A DNA stretch of 59,639 nucleotides from Acidimicrobiaceae bacterium (GTDB lineage Bacteria > Actinomycetota > Acidimicrobiia > Acidimicrobiales > RAAP-2), in the NCBI GenBank assembly GCA_003138855.1, contig PLHF01000147.1, forward strand, positions 1-59,639, given 5' to 3'. Below are positions 16,741-24,401 of this stretch, piece after piece. Position numbers and translations under genes: made by a program. Numbering within the stretch: position 1 is the stretch's first letter; each line of letters opens with the position of its first letter. The notes under the pieces were generated by a model. That model saw only the letters and a list, made by a program, of their open reading frames with translations. It searched no databases and was not told the DNA's origin.

Positions 16741-18454
16741 AGCGCAGGTCGTTGCCGAGGGCGGTCTCCACCAGGTCCGGCCAGGCCGCGTCGTCCTCGG
16801 ATTGGTGGTCGGGGACCAGGTGCCTGCGCACGAAGAAGGTGGCCACGGCAGCCTTCTCCTCCGCTGCCCCCAGTTCTCCCGAGTGCGCCGCCTCGGTGAG
16901 CAGGCACACCGCCTGCACTACCCGGGTCAGGCGGTCGAGCTGGGACCGGAAGTGGAGTGCGGCATGGTCGGGGTCGGCGAGCGAGCGTCGCAGGCGGGGC
17001 TCGAGGGCGTCCAGGGCCGTGGTCACCGCACGGCCGTCGCCCGTCTCGCCGGCCAACGCCAGCTCCCTGCGGACCCACTGGAGCAGATGGTCGAGCAGGC
17101 CCAGCCGAACACAGTCGCGGTGCACCTGGGCGCACAGCACGTTGTGGGTGCCCTCCCAGCTCTCGTAGACCATGGCATCGCGGTAGAGGCGGGGGAGGGG
17201 GGAGAAGTCCTCGATCGTCCCGTTGCCTCCGAGCACCTCGATCCCCCGGTGGGCCACGTCGGTGGCGGTGATCGAGGTGAGGTACTTGTTGGCATTGACG
17301 AGGAGCCTGTAGGTGGCGGCCTCGGTCTCCGTGGCCTCATCGTGGTCGAGGCGGTCAAGGAGGCCGGTGAGGGCCATCGTCGAGGCCAGCGCCGCCTGTT
17401 CCTCGACCTTCATGACCGCCAGCTGCTCACGCACGGCGGCGAACGACCCGATGGGCCGACCGAAGGCCAGCCGGTGGCGTGCGAATCCCGAGGCCTCCAG
17501 GTAGGCGCGCCGCATGATGCCGGTCGATCCCACCGCATTGAGCCACCGCGAGGTGTTGAGCAGCTCCTCCACCGCCACGTGGAACCCTTCCTCGACCGGT
17601 CCGATGGGCCAGCCGAGTGCGCCGTCGAAGTCGATCTCCGCCGAGGCCAGGCATCTCGTCCCGAACTTGTCCTTGAGCCGCCGGATTCGGAAGCCGTTGG
17701 GGGTGCCATCGATGCTGCGGGGGACGAGGAAGCACCCCAGTCCGCGTGTGCCCGGTGCTGCGCCCTCGGGGCGGGCGGTCAGCGCGAACAGGTCGGCGTC
17801 GGCCACCGAGCAGAACCACTTCTCTCCCGTGATCCGCCACGCGCCCGGCTGGGTCGGGTCCGGGACGGCGGCCGCGACGTTGGCGCCGACGTCCGACCCT
17901 CCTTGGACCTCGGTGAGGAATTGAGACCCGCGCAGGCTGCGGTCGTAGTCGGTCTCGAAGATGCCCGGTAGGTACCGGTCCTTGAGCTCGGTGGAGCCGC
18001 GCTGCTCGAGGGCCCGCGCCAGGCCGGCGGTGCACACTGCCGGGCAGCTGTGGCCGCCCTCTCCGACATGGGAAAGCAGATAGAACAGCGCTGCCTGTTC
18101 GAACGAGCCCTGGCCGCCGCGGTTGGCCTCCAGCAGCCCCGACCCCCATACCGCCTGGCCGGCCTGCCGGTAGGCGGGGTGGAACTCGATCTCCTCGACC
18201 GGCCTGCCGATGCCGTCATAGGGGACGTGGGCCGGCAGCTCGCGGTGGCGCTCCAGGGTCTCGACGGCCGGCTCGACCACTCCGGCGACCGTGCCGCCGA
18301 AGGCGTGCAGACGCGGCTCCATGGCGGCGGCCCGTGCCGCACCGGCACGGAGGTCCAGGACCGATCGGAGGTTGGGGGTGGCCACGTAGTAGTTGGCCGG
18401 GCGCGATCCCCACCAGCGGGCCAGGTCCTCCCGTCCGGGCTGCTCGGACGTCAT
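16739..18454 (-). CDS. AidB-type acyl-CoA dehydrogenase
   Basis: The 571-residue acyl-CoA dehydrogenase is longer than the usual 380-400. It shows the AidB-subgroup landmarks T-E-V-Q-G-G-S-D-V-G-A-N near residue 190 (flavin loop), R-L-A-F-G-R-P-I-G near 335, and E-V-L-G-G-N-G-T-I-E-D near 410 followed by Y-E-S-W-E-G-T-H-N-V-L near 435. A C-terminal helical extension of about 120 residues follows, as in AidB. AidB-like proteins bind FAD and sometimes DNA. Many actinobacterial members are probably catabolic dehydrogenases. The ATG at 18454 lacks a strong ribosome-binding site. The gene is preceded by a 200-base gap and the sigma/anti-sigma pair on the same strand. Confidence 0.85.
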   Translation of the reverse strand: MTSEQPGREDLARWWGSRPANYYVATPNLRSVLDLRAGAARAAAMEPRLHAFGGTVAGVVEPAVETLERHRELPAHVPYDGIGRPVEEIEFHPAYRQAGQAVWGSGLLEANRGGQGSFEQAALFYLLSHVGEGGHSCPAVCTAGLARALEQRGSTELKDRYLPGIFETDYDRSLRGSQFLTEVQGGSDVGANVAAAVPDPTQPGAWRITGEKWFCSVADADLFALTARPEGAAPGTRGLGCFLVPRSIDGTPNGFRIRRLKDKFGTRCLASAEIDFDGALGWPIGPVEEGFHVAVEELLNTSRWLNAVGSTGIMRRAYLEASGFARHRLAFGRPIGSFAAVREQLAVMKVEEQAALASTMALTGLLDRLDHDEATETEAATYRLLVNANKYLTSITATDVAHRGIEVLGGNGTIEDFSPLPRLYRDAMVYESWEGTHNVLCAQVHRDCVRLGLLDHLLQWVRRELALAGETGDGRAVTTALDALEPRLRRSLADPDHAALHFRSQLDRLTRVVQAVCLLTEAAHSGELGAAEEKAAVATFFVRRHLVPDHQSEDDAAWPDLVETALGNDLR

Positions 18455-18656
18455 CTTGCTGCCTCCGCGACACTTCTGCGCTCGACCACTGTCTCGTACC
18501 TCCTGCGTGCGATGGTGACCGGCGCCCGGCCGGGACGCCAGGGTCGAAGGTCATGTCTTCGTGGCAAGTCTGCCCGGGTCGGCCGGAGCCGATCCAGCTC
18601 AGGACTTCCTGCAGGCGGCAGGGGTGATCTCGACCTCCGGCGACGCCCGTTCGGGC

Positions 18657-18917
18657 TCAGCTGCCCTCGCCCCGCCAGTTCCGGAAGAGGTCGGTCAGTT
18701 CGGCGCGCGCCTCGGGTGAGAGGTCGTCCGGCGTGAGCGTGCCGGTGGCCCTGATGGTCGCGCGCATCTGCTCGAGGTAGTTGGTGCAGTTGGGGCAGAC
18801 GCGCAGATGGGCCTCGAACCGCTTGCGGTTCGACCGCGACAGGGCCCCCTCGAGGTAGTCGCTGACCAGCTCCACCACCTGCTGGCACACCAGGTCTTCT
18901 CTCCGTCGCAGCAACAT
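18657..18917 (-). CDS. Zinc-finger anti-sigma factor
   Basis: The 86-residue soluble protein has a zinc-binding anti-sigma (ZAS) arrangement. Cys lies near residue 11 and H-L-R-V-C-P-N-C near 37-44 (H-x3-C-x2-C). A basic N-terminus and an acidic, Trp-containing tail flank it. No membrane helix is present, so it is a cytoplasmic anti-sigma factor. RsrA-like redox release of the sigma factor is possible but not shown. It starts 2 bases after the stop of the ECF sigma gene, the standard sigma/anti-sigma operon order. Confidence 0.87.
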   Translation of the reverse strand: MLLRRREDLVCQQVVELVSDYLEGALSRSNRKRFEAHLRVCPNCTNYLEQMRATIRATGTLTPDDLSPEARAELTDLFRNWRGEGS

Positions 18918-18919
18918 GA

Positions 18920-19594
18920 TCAGCGACCTCGGCTCTCGAACTCGGATTCGAGGGCGGCGCGCAGGCGGCTCCGACCCCGGTGGAGCAGCACCCGCTGGTT
19001 GCCCTCGCTGATGCCCAGCACGTCGCAGACGTCCCCACTGTCCATTCCCTCGACGTCACGGAGGATCACGATCTCCCGCTGGCGTGGCGGGAGCTCGCCC
19101 AGGGCATCGCGGAGGCGCCCCGACCACGTCGCGGCGAGCAGCCGGTCGTCGGCATCGGTCTCCCACGACTCGAGCGGCCGTGCCCATGCACCCCCGGCAT
19201 CGAACCGGGAGGGGTCCACCGCCGGGCTGTCGTCGGTCAGCAGGAGATCGCGGGGCTCGCGCGTCCCGGCAGATCGGGCCCGGTTGACCAGGATGCGGAA
19301 GAGCCACGTCTTGAAGGACGAGCGGCCCTCGAAGCGGTCCACGCCGCGTACGACGCCCATCCACGTGTCCTGCACGGCTTCCTCGGCCACCGCCGCGCTC
19401 GGTACGTAGGTGCGCGCCAGCCGGAGCATCGATCCGTTGTAGCGGGTCACCAGCGTCACGAAGGCTGCCTCGTCGCCGTCCCGGAGACGGGAGAGCAGCT
19501 CGACATCGTTCTCCGTTGCCGGATCCATTGTCCGCAGCGTAGGTGCCCATCCGGTCGAAGTGTGCGCGTCGGGCAAGGGTTCATCGCTGGCCAT
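18920..19594 (-). CDS. ECF-family RNA polymerase sigma factor
   Basis: The 224-residue protein has region 2 at about residues 30-100 (F-V-T-L-V-T-R-Y-N-G, then E-E-A-V-Q-D-T-W-M-G-V and F-K-T-W-L-F-R-I-L-V-N) and region 4 at about 160-215 (L-P-P-R-Q-R-E-I-V-I-L-R-D-V-E-G, then G-I-S-E-G-N-Q-R-V-L-L-H-R-G-R). It should direct RNA polymerase to a small regulon under control of the anti-sigma factor downstream. Two starts are possible, ATG 19594 and ATG 19528. The latter gives 202 residues, closer to the family norm. Neither has a strong ribosome-binding site. The regulon is unknown. Confidence 0.9.
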   Translation of the reverse strand: MASDEPLPDAHTSTGWAPTLRTMDPATENDVELLSRLRDGDEAAFVTLVTRYNGSMLRLARTYVPSAAVAEEAVQDTWMGVVRGVDRFEGRSSFKTWLFRILVNRARSAGTREPRDLLLTDDSPAVDPSRFDAGGAWARPLESWETDADDRLLAATWSGRLRDALGELPPRQREIVILRDVEGMDSGDVCDVLGISEGNQRVLLHRGRSRLRAALESEFESRGR

Positions 19595-19706
19595 CGTAGG
19601 GAGACCGACTTCCTCGCGGCGGACGAGTGCATGCCCATGCAGTCGCCACGGCGCGGTGGCGCGTTACACGATCACCTCCCTCATGATCCCACTCGGCCGC
19701 GCCGGT

Positions 19707-21374
19707 TCAGCGTTCGGCGATGGCCTTGTCGAGGGCGTCGGCGTCCGTCGGGCGCAGCAGGTGGAAGGGATCCTCCCTCCGCGGACGCCACCACACGGGG
19801 TCGTTGCAGTGCCAGCCCTCGTTGCGCAGGACGCGCTTGAGCACCTTGGTGGTGGCGGTCACCGGGAGCTCGTCGGTGATCCGCACGTACCTCGGGGCCC
19901 ATTTTGTGCCCATGTCCGACTCGCCGGCCAGGAACTCGGCGAAGCCGACCGGGTCGAACCGGCGTCCGGGACGGAGCAGCAGGGTGGCCATCACCTGGTC
20001 GCCCACCACCGCGTCGGGGACCGCGTAGACCGAGGCCAGCACCACGTCGGGGTGCCGCTGGAGGACGCTCTCGACGGGTGCGGCGGCGAAGTTCTCCCCG
20101 TCGACCCTTAACCAGTCGAAGTCCCGGCCGCCGAAGTAGAAGAAGTCGTCCTCGTCGCGGTAGGCGAGATCCCCGGTCCAGTACCACCCGTTGCGGACCC
20201 TGGCCTGTTCTGCCTCGGCGTTGCGCCAGTACCCCTCGAATCCGGCCCCTCCGGTCTGGCTGACCATCTCTCCGATGGCCGCTTCGGCGTTGAGCAGGCG
20301 GCCGTTCTCGTCGAACGCCGCCCGCGGGCACTCCTCGCCGGTGTCGGGGTTGAGGATCAGGGTGCCGGGAAGCGCACGGCCGAGCGCCCCCCGGGGAGTG
20401 TCGGGTGTGCGCTGGACTGCTGCACCCCCTTCGGTCGATCCGTAGGCGTCCTGCACCGTGCAGCCGAACCGCTCGACGAACCGTGCCACGTCGGCCTCGG
20501 CCGCCTCGTTTCCGAATGCCCTGCGCAGCGTGTTGACGGCATCGTCGGGGAGCTCGGGGGTGGCCAGGATGTACGAGAGCGGCTTCCCGACATAGTTGAA
20601 GTAGGTCACCCCGTAGCGCCGGACGTCGATGAGGAACTGCGAGGCGCTGAACCGCTCGCGCAGGGCGACGGTGGCTCCGGCGGCCAGGGCGGGCGCCCAA
20701 CCGGCCATCAGCGCATTGGAGTGGAAGAGCGGCATGGCCAGGTAGCAGACGTCGTCGCTGGCCAGCTCGAACATCTGGGTCACGATCGAGCCGATGCGGG
20801 CCAGTCGCCCCTGGCTGCACAGGCAGGCCTTGGGGGCCCCCGACGTCCCCGAGGTGAAGAGCAACAGGCCCAGGGTGTCCTCGGTGACCGCCGTCTCCGT
20901 CTGGTCGGGGAGCGGCGCGCCGGCGACGCCGGCCAGGAGGGCCCCGTAGGGTGTCGCCGGTCCCGGCCCCAGGTCTCCCGAGGGTGCGTCGATGACCAGG
21001 ATCCGCTCTGGTGGCAGCGCCGGGCCCAGGCTGTGCCCCTCGACCAGCGTTGCATAGCCCGGGTCGGTCACCAGCAGCTGGCACTCGGTATGGGAGAGGT
21101 CCCGGGCCAGTTCGTCACCCCGGTGGGTCGGATTGCCCCCGACGAGGGTGGCACCGGCCAGCGCGGCCCCGCCCATCCAGAACACGTACTCGGGGACGTT
21201 GTCGAGGAGGAGCGCGACGTGGAACGGCCCGGGCTGCCGCAGCGAGGCCAGCAGTGCGGCCCGCTCCGCCTGGGCCGTGACGACCTGGTCGTGGGTCCAC
21301 GTGCGGTCGGCGAAGGCCATCCCCACCCGGTGGTCCCCCGCGCGCTGTCGGATCAGATTGTCGATGGTGAGCAT
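19707..21374 (-). CDS. fadD17: Acyl-CoA synthetase, FadD17-like
   Basis: The 555-residue adenylate-forming enzyme has the P-loop-like motif L-L-F-T-S-G-T-S-G-A-P-K-A near residue 165, F-S-A-S-Q-F-L-I-D-V-R-R-Y-G-V-T-Y near 230, Y-V-G-K-P-L-S-Y-I-L-A-T-P-E-L-P-D-D near 250, and Y-G-S-T-E-G-G and T-G-D-L-A-Y-R-D downstream. The second and third blocks match mycobacterial FadD17 (Rv3506), reported to activate sterol side-chain acids. I chose ATG 21374 with GGGGGGAAG just upstream; a reading to 21548 would run through the promoter region. It is divergent from an LLM oxidoreductase, with a perfect KstR-like box between them. Confidence 0.87.
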   Translation of the reverse strand: MLTIDNLIRQRAGDHRVGMAFADRTWTHDQVVTAQAERAALLASLRQPGPFHVALLLDNVPEYVFWMGGAALAGATLVGGNPTHRGDELARDLSHTECQLLVTDPGYATLVEGHSLGPALPPERILVIDAPSGDLGPGPATPYGALLAGVAGAPLPDQTETAVTEDTLGLLLFTSGTSGAPKACLCSQGRLARIGSIVTQMFELASDDVCYLAMPLFHSNALMAGWAPALAAGATVALRERFSASQFLIDVRRYGVTYFNYVGKPLSYILATPELPDDAVNTLRRAFGNEAAEADVARFVERFGCTVQDAYGSTEGGAAVQRTPDTPRGALGRALPGTLILNPDTGEECPRAAFDENGRLLNAEAAIGEMVSQTGGAGFEGYWRNAEAEQARVRNGWYWTGDLAYRDEDDFFYFGGRDFDWLRVDGENFAAAPVESVLQRHPDVVLASVYAVPDAVVGDQVMATLLLRPGRRFDPVGFAEFLAGESDMGTKWAPRYVRITDELPVTATTKVLKRVLRNEGWHCNDPVWWRPRREDPFHLLRPTDADALDKAIAER

Positions 21375-21446
21375 TGCTTCCCCCCTTGGATCTGTGTCCG
21401 ACAGTAGGTGCAGATGGCCGCTTCGGGCAGCTGCTAGGCACAAATC

Positions 21447-21460
21447 TGGAACACGTTGCA
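21447..21460. promoter_or_regulatory. KstR-like operator, perfect consensus match, fadD17/LLM intergenic
   Basis: TGGAACACGTTGCA matches TNNAACNNGTTNNA at every defined position. It lies between two divergent genes, 73 bases before the fadD17-like start and 66 before the LLM start, in an AT-richer patch. This is the best of the three boxes in the window. Binding by a KstR homologue is inferred; no tetR-type gene is present in the window. Confidence 0.6.
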
Positions 21461-21525
21461 ATTTATCAAATGGTCGTGTTAGCCTGAAAAACCTGCTCGG
21501 AGCGGTACGAGAGGAGCCCCCTGCA

Positions 21526-22749
21526 ATGGAATTCGGAGTCTTCATCAACGGGTACCTGCCGGGTCAGGCGGCCCATGACCCCGCATGCGAGCACGAGATG
21601 CTCACGCGCGAGATCAGTTACGCGATCGAGGCCGACAAGCACAATTGGAAGTACGTCTGGGTCGGTGAGCACCACGCCCTGACCGAGTACAGCCACATGT
21701 CGGCCCCTGAGGTGGTCATGGGTTACCTGGCCCACGCCACCGAGCGCATCCACATCGGCACCGGCATCATGAACCTCTCACCGCGGGTCAACCACCCGGT
21801 CCGCTCGGCCGAGCGAGTGGCCATGCTGGACCACCTGCTCGAGGGTCGGTTCGAGTGGGGAACCGGCCGCGGTGCGGGCAGCCACGAGATCGCCTCGTTC
21901 AACATCCTGGACAAGAACTCCACCAAGCCCGAGTGGAACGAGGTCATCCGCGAGATCCCGCGGATGTGGGAGGAGAAGGACTACATGTTCGAGGGGGAGC
22001 ACTTCACCGTGCCCTACCCGCACAACATCCTGCCCAAGCCCTACCGGGGCCAGGGGCACCCGCCGATCTGGGTGGGTTGCGGCAATCCGGCCACGTTCAC
22101 CCAGGCCGGCGAGCTCGGCATCGGTGCCATCGCCTTCAACTTCGAGCCCATCTACAACCTGAAGGGGCGGATCGCCGCCTACAAGGAGGGCATCGCAAAC
22201 TGCACCGAGCCGCTCGGTCAGTTCAAGAACGACAACGTGATGATGACCAATGCGGTCATCTGCCTCAGCGACAGGAAGAAGGCCCGGGAGGTCGCGCTGC
22301 GCCGTGGGCGCGGCTACCTCTACTCGCTGGTGTGCAACTACCACGACACCATTCCCCACCAGGATGGTGTGCCGGTGTGGCCCGAGCCGCCCCACACCAT
22401 TGCCGACGAGGGCATGCTCGACTACCTCATCGAGCAGGGGTGGATGCTGTGCGGCGAGCCCGACGAGGTGGCCGAGCAGGTCGCCAAGTACCGGGAGGTC
22501 GGCTGCGACCAGCTGGTGTTCGGCCTGCCGTCGGACTCGTTCGAGCACGACGAGGTCCTCGAGATGCTCGAGGTGTTCGGAACCAAGGTCATCCCGCAGT
22601 TCGACTCGGACCCCGTTCACTCGACCACCCGTTACCGGCAGACGGCACGGCCCAGGTACTCGCCCTTCAACTTCCCGGTGCCGGACATCACCGTGGAGGA
22701 GTTGCCGACCAACGCCATGATCCAGCTGGACGGCACCCGCAACATGTAG
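21526..22749 (+). CDS. LLM-class flavin-dependent oxidoreductase (bacterial luciferase family)
   Basis: The 407-residue TIM-barrel monooxygenase-like protein has M-E-F-G-V-F-I-N-G at the N-terminus, V-W-V-G-E-H-H-A-L near residue 45, I-G-T-G-I-M-N-L-S-P near 78, H-P-V-R-S-A-E-R near 90 and F-E-W-G-T-G-R-G-A near 110. The E-H-H and R-F-E-x-G-x-G-R-G segments are typical of the LuxA/alkanal-monooxygenase branch. It may use FMN or F420. ATG 21526 has GAGAGGAG upstream. It shares the intergenic KstR-like box with the divergent fadD17-like gene, so sterol or isoprenoid catabolism is a reasonable guess. It ends before an inverted repeat at 22753-22772. Confidence 0.83.
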   Translation: MEFGVFINGYLPGQAAHDPACEHEMLTREISYAIEADKHNWKYVWVGEHHALTEYSHMSAPEVVMGYLAHATERIHIGTGIMNLSPRVNHPVRSAERVAMLDHLLEGRFEWGTGRGAGSHEIASFNILDKNSTKPEWNEVIREIPRMWEEKDYMFEGEHFTVPYPHNILPKPYRGQGHPPIWVGCGNPATFTQAGELGIGAIAFNFEPIYNLKGRIAAYKEGIANCTEPLGQFKNDNVMMTNAVICLSDRKKAREVALRRGRGYLYSLVCNYHDTIPHQDGVPVWPEPPHTIADEGMLDYLIEQGWMLCGEPDEVAEQVAKYREVGCDQLVFGLPSDSFEHDEVLEMLEVFGTKVIPQFDSDPVHSTTRYRQTARPRYSPFNFPVPDITVEELPTNAMIQLDGTRNM

Positions 22750-22752
22750 CCC

Positions 22753-22772
22753 GCGGAGCCGCCTGGCTCCGC
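22753..22772. terminator. Inverted repeat after the LLM gene, possible terminator
   Basis: GCGGAGCC (22753-22760) and GGCTCCGC (22765-22772) form an 8-bp GC-rich stem with a 4-base loop. It begins three bases after the LLM stop and lies between convergent genes. No T-run follows, so it would be an actinobacterial-type terminator without a U-tract. Confidence 0.5.
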
Positions 22773-22800
22773 CGCCGGTCCCCTCAGCTCGGCGGCCCCC

Positions 22801-23688
22801 TCAACTTGCCGGCGGCTCCGCCGCCAGCTCGTCGACCATCGGCGCCGGCTTCGTGGTGGCCAGCCACGAGCCGAACAGGATGAGCGGGAAGCCGACGACG
22901 ATCCCGAAGGTGAGCGGCTCACCGAGGACGATGACGCCGAGCAGGATGGCCACGCCCGAATTGACATACGTGATGACCGTGCTGCGCGCCGGGCCGACTT
23001 CGACGATGAGCTCGACGAACAGCACGAAGGCCAGAGCCGTGCAGATGAGCGCCAGCCCGGCGATGGCAGCCATGACCTCCCCTGAGACGTGCGAGGGAAG
23101 GTGGGTCAGGGCGAATGGCGCATAGGCCAGCCCGGCCACTACCAACGACGCCGTGGTGACGCCGAGAGCGGGGAGGTCCCCAAGCTTGCGCGAGATGACG
23201 AGCGGGCCGACGGCATAGCCGATCGTGGGGATGACCACCTCGAAGGCGGCCCCGAGGTCGGTGCTGTGGAGGTCGGCGCCGACGAGGGCCACCACGCCGC
23301 CGAACCCGATGATCAGGCCCAGGATGCGCCGCCGGTCGAAGCGGTCGTAGCCGAAGACCCGGTAGATGACCGCTCCCACGAGTGGGACGGTGGCGATGAG
23401 GAGCCCGGTCAACGAGCTGGTCAGGTGGATCTCGGCGCGCCCGATGAAGAGCCAGGGGATGGCCAGCTCCGCGGCGGTGTACGCCACGATCCACTTCCAC
23501 CGCCCCAACAGCGAGCCGAGCGCCGCCCGGCGGATCGCAAAGGGGAGCAGGATCAGGGCGGCCGGCGCGGTGCGCAGGAAGATCAGCGTTGCCGGCGACA
23601 CCTCCCGCACGGCGATGCGGATCAGGAGGTAGGGCGTCCCCCAGATGACGGACATCGCCACGAACAGGATCCAGCCTCGTCGGGACAC
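22801..23688 (-). CDS. EamA/DMT-family membrane transporter
   Basis: The 295-residue hydrophobic protein has about ten membrane helices arranged as two EamA repeats, residues 5-135 and 150-280. S-V-I-W-G-T-P-Y-L-L-I-R-I-A begins the first and V-N-S-G-V-A-I-L-L-G-V-I-V-L-G-E-P-L the second. The G-E-P-L near the end of the second repeat is characteristic. EamA proteins export amino acids, nucleotide precursors or other metabolites; the substrate is not predictable here. The stop of the convergent LLM gene lies 50 bases away. The isochorismatase-fold gene ends 9 bases upstream, so the two probably share a transcript. Confidence 0.87.
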   Translation of the reverse strand: MSRRGWILFVAMSVIWGTPYLLIRIAVREVSPATLIFLRTAPAALILLPFAIRRAALGSLLGRWKWIVAYTAAELAIPWLFIGRAEIHLTSSLTGLLIATVPLVGAVIYRVFGYDRFDRRRILGLIIGFGGVVALVGADLHSTDLGAAFEVVIPTIGYAVGPLVISRKLGDLPALGVTTASLVVAGLAYAPFALTHLPSHVSGEVMAAIAGLALICTALAFVLFVELIVEVGPARSTVITYVNSGVAILLGVIVLGEPLTFGIVVGFPLILFGSWLATTKPAPMVDELAAEPPAS

Positions 23689-23697
23689 CGTCCCCTT

Positions 23698-24351
23698 CTA
23701 GCGGATGTTCGTCCCCGGCCGGGCGGGGGCTGTCTCCCAGGCCCCGAGCAGCTCGTCGACCGTGGTCAACGTCGAGATCAGCGGGAAGGTGTTGTCGAGC
23801 ACGGCGTCGGCATACTCCTGGGGGATGCCGGCCACGGTGTCGCGGGGCACGACGACCCCGTAGCCCAGGTTGACCGCTTCGATGGCCAGGCCCAGCACGC
23901 CGAGATTGACCGACACCCCAGTGGCCACGATGGTCCGGACCCCGAGGCTGCGGAGCCAGGCGTCGAGGGAGGTCCCGGCGAACGGCGACACTCCATGGAG
24001 CCGTGAGGAGATCAGGTCGCCCGGCTCGGGGCCCAGCTCGCCGATGAGCTCGGTGGGCGGCGTGCCTGCCAGCAGGTGGTCGGGATTGCGCACCATGGCC
24101 GCGATCAGCTGGCAGTTCACCGTCGAGCCCACCCGGTCGGCCCGGAACTCCGCCGTGCAGTGGACGACCGGAATCCCCTTGCCCCGGGCCGCGTCGAGGA
24201 TACGGGCGGTGTTCGCGACGACCCCGACCCGCTCGGCCGCCTCGGCCAGCTGGGGAAAGGAGCTCAGATCGCCCACGACCCCCCGTTGGATCTCCATGGT
24301 CAGCACCGCGCAGGTGGCCGGTTCGGCCAGGTCATGCAGGGAGACGGGCAC
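23698..24351 (-). CDS. Isochorismatase-fold protein with altered catalytic residues
   Basis: The 217-residue protein has the isochorismatase/cysteine-hydrolase fold: L-T-M-E-I-Q near residue 17-22, G-T-S-L-D-A-W-L near 128 and V-A-T-G-V-S-V-N-L-G-V near 143-153. The family triad is Asp-Lys-Cys. Here the Asp position is Glu20, the Cys position in the T-G-V motif is Gly, and no clear Lys is seen at the third position. Authentic isochorismatases also lack the Cys, and I recall actinobacterial relatives with G-V-S-x-N-L-G, so this may be a stable subfamily and not a broken gene. The start is GTG 24351. It sits between the fadD19-like gene and the EamA transporter on one strand. Confidence 0.75.
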   Translation of the reverse strand: MPVSLHDLAEPATCAVLTMEIQRGVVGDLSSFPQLAEAAERVGVVANTARILDAARGKGIPVVHCTAEFRADRVGSTVNCQLIAAMVRNPDHLLAGTPPTELIGELGPEPGDLISSRLHGVSPFAGTSLDAWLRSLGVRTIVATGVSVNLGVLGLAIEAVNLGYGVVVPRDTVAGIPQEYADAVLDNTFPLISTLTTVDELLGAWETAPARPGTNIR

Positions 24352-24401
24352 GGGTGTGGCCTACGCACCCAGGAGGGGGGAAAGGACCGTCGAAGGGGGG
24401 C

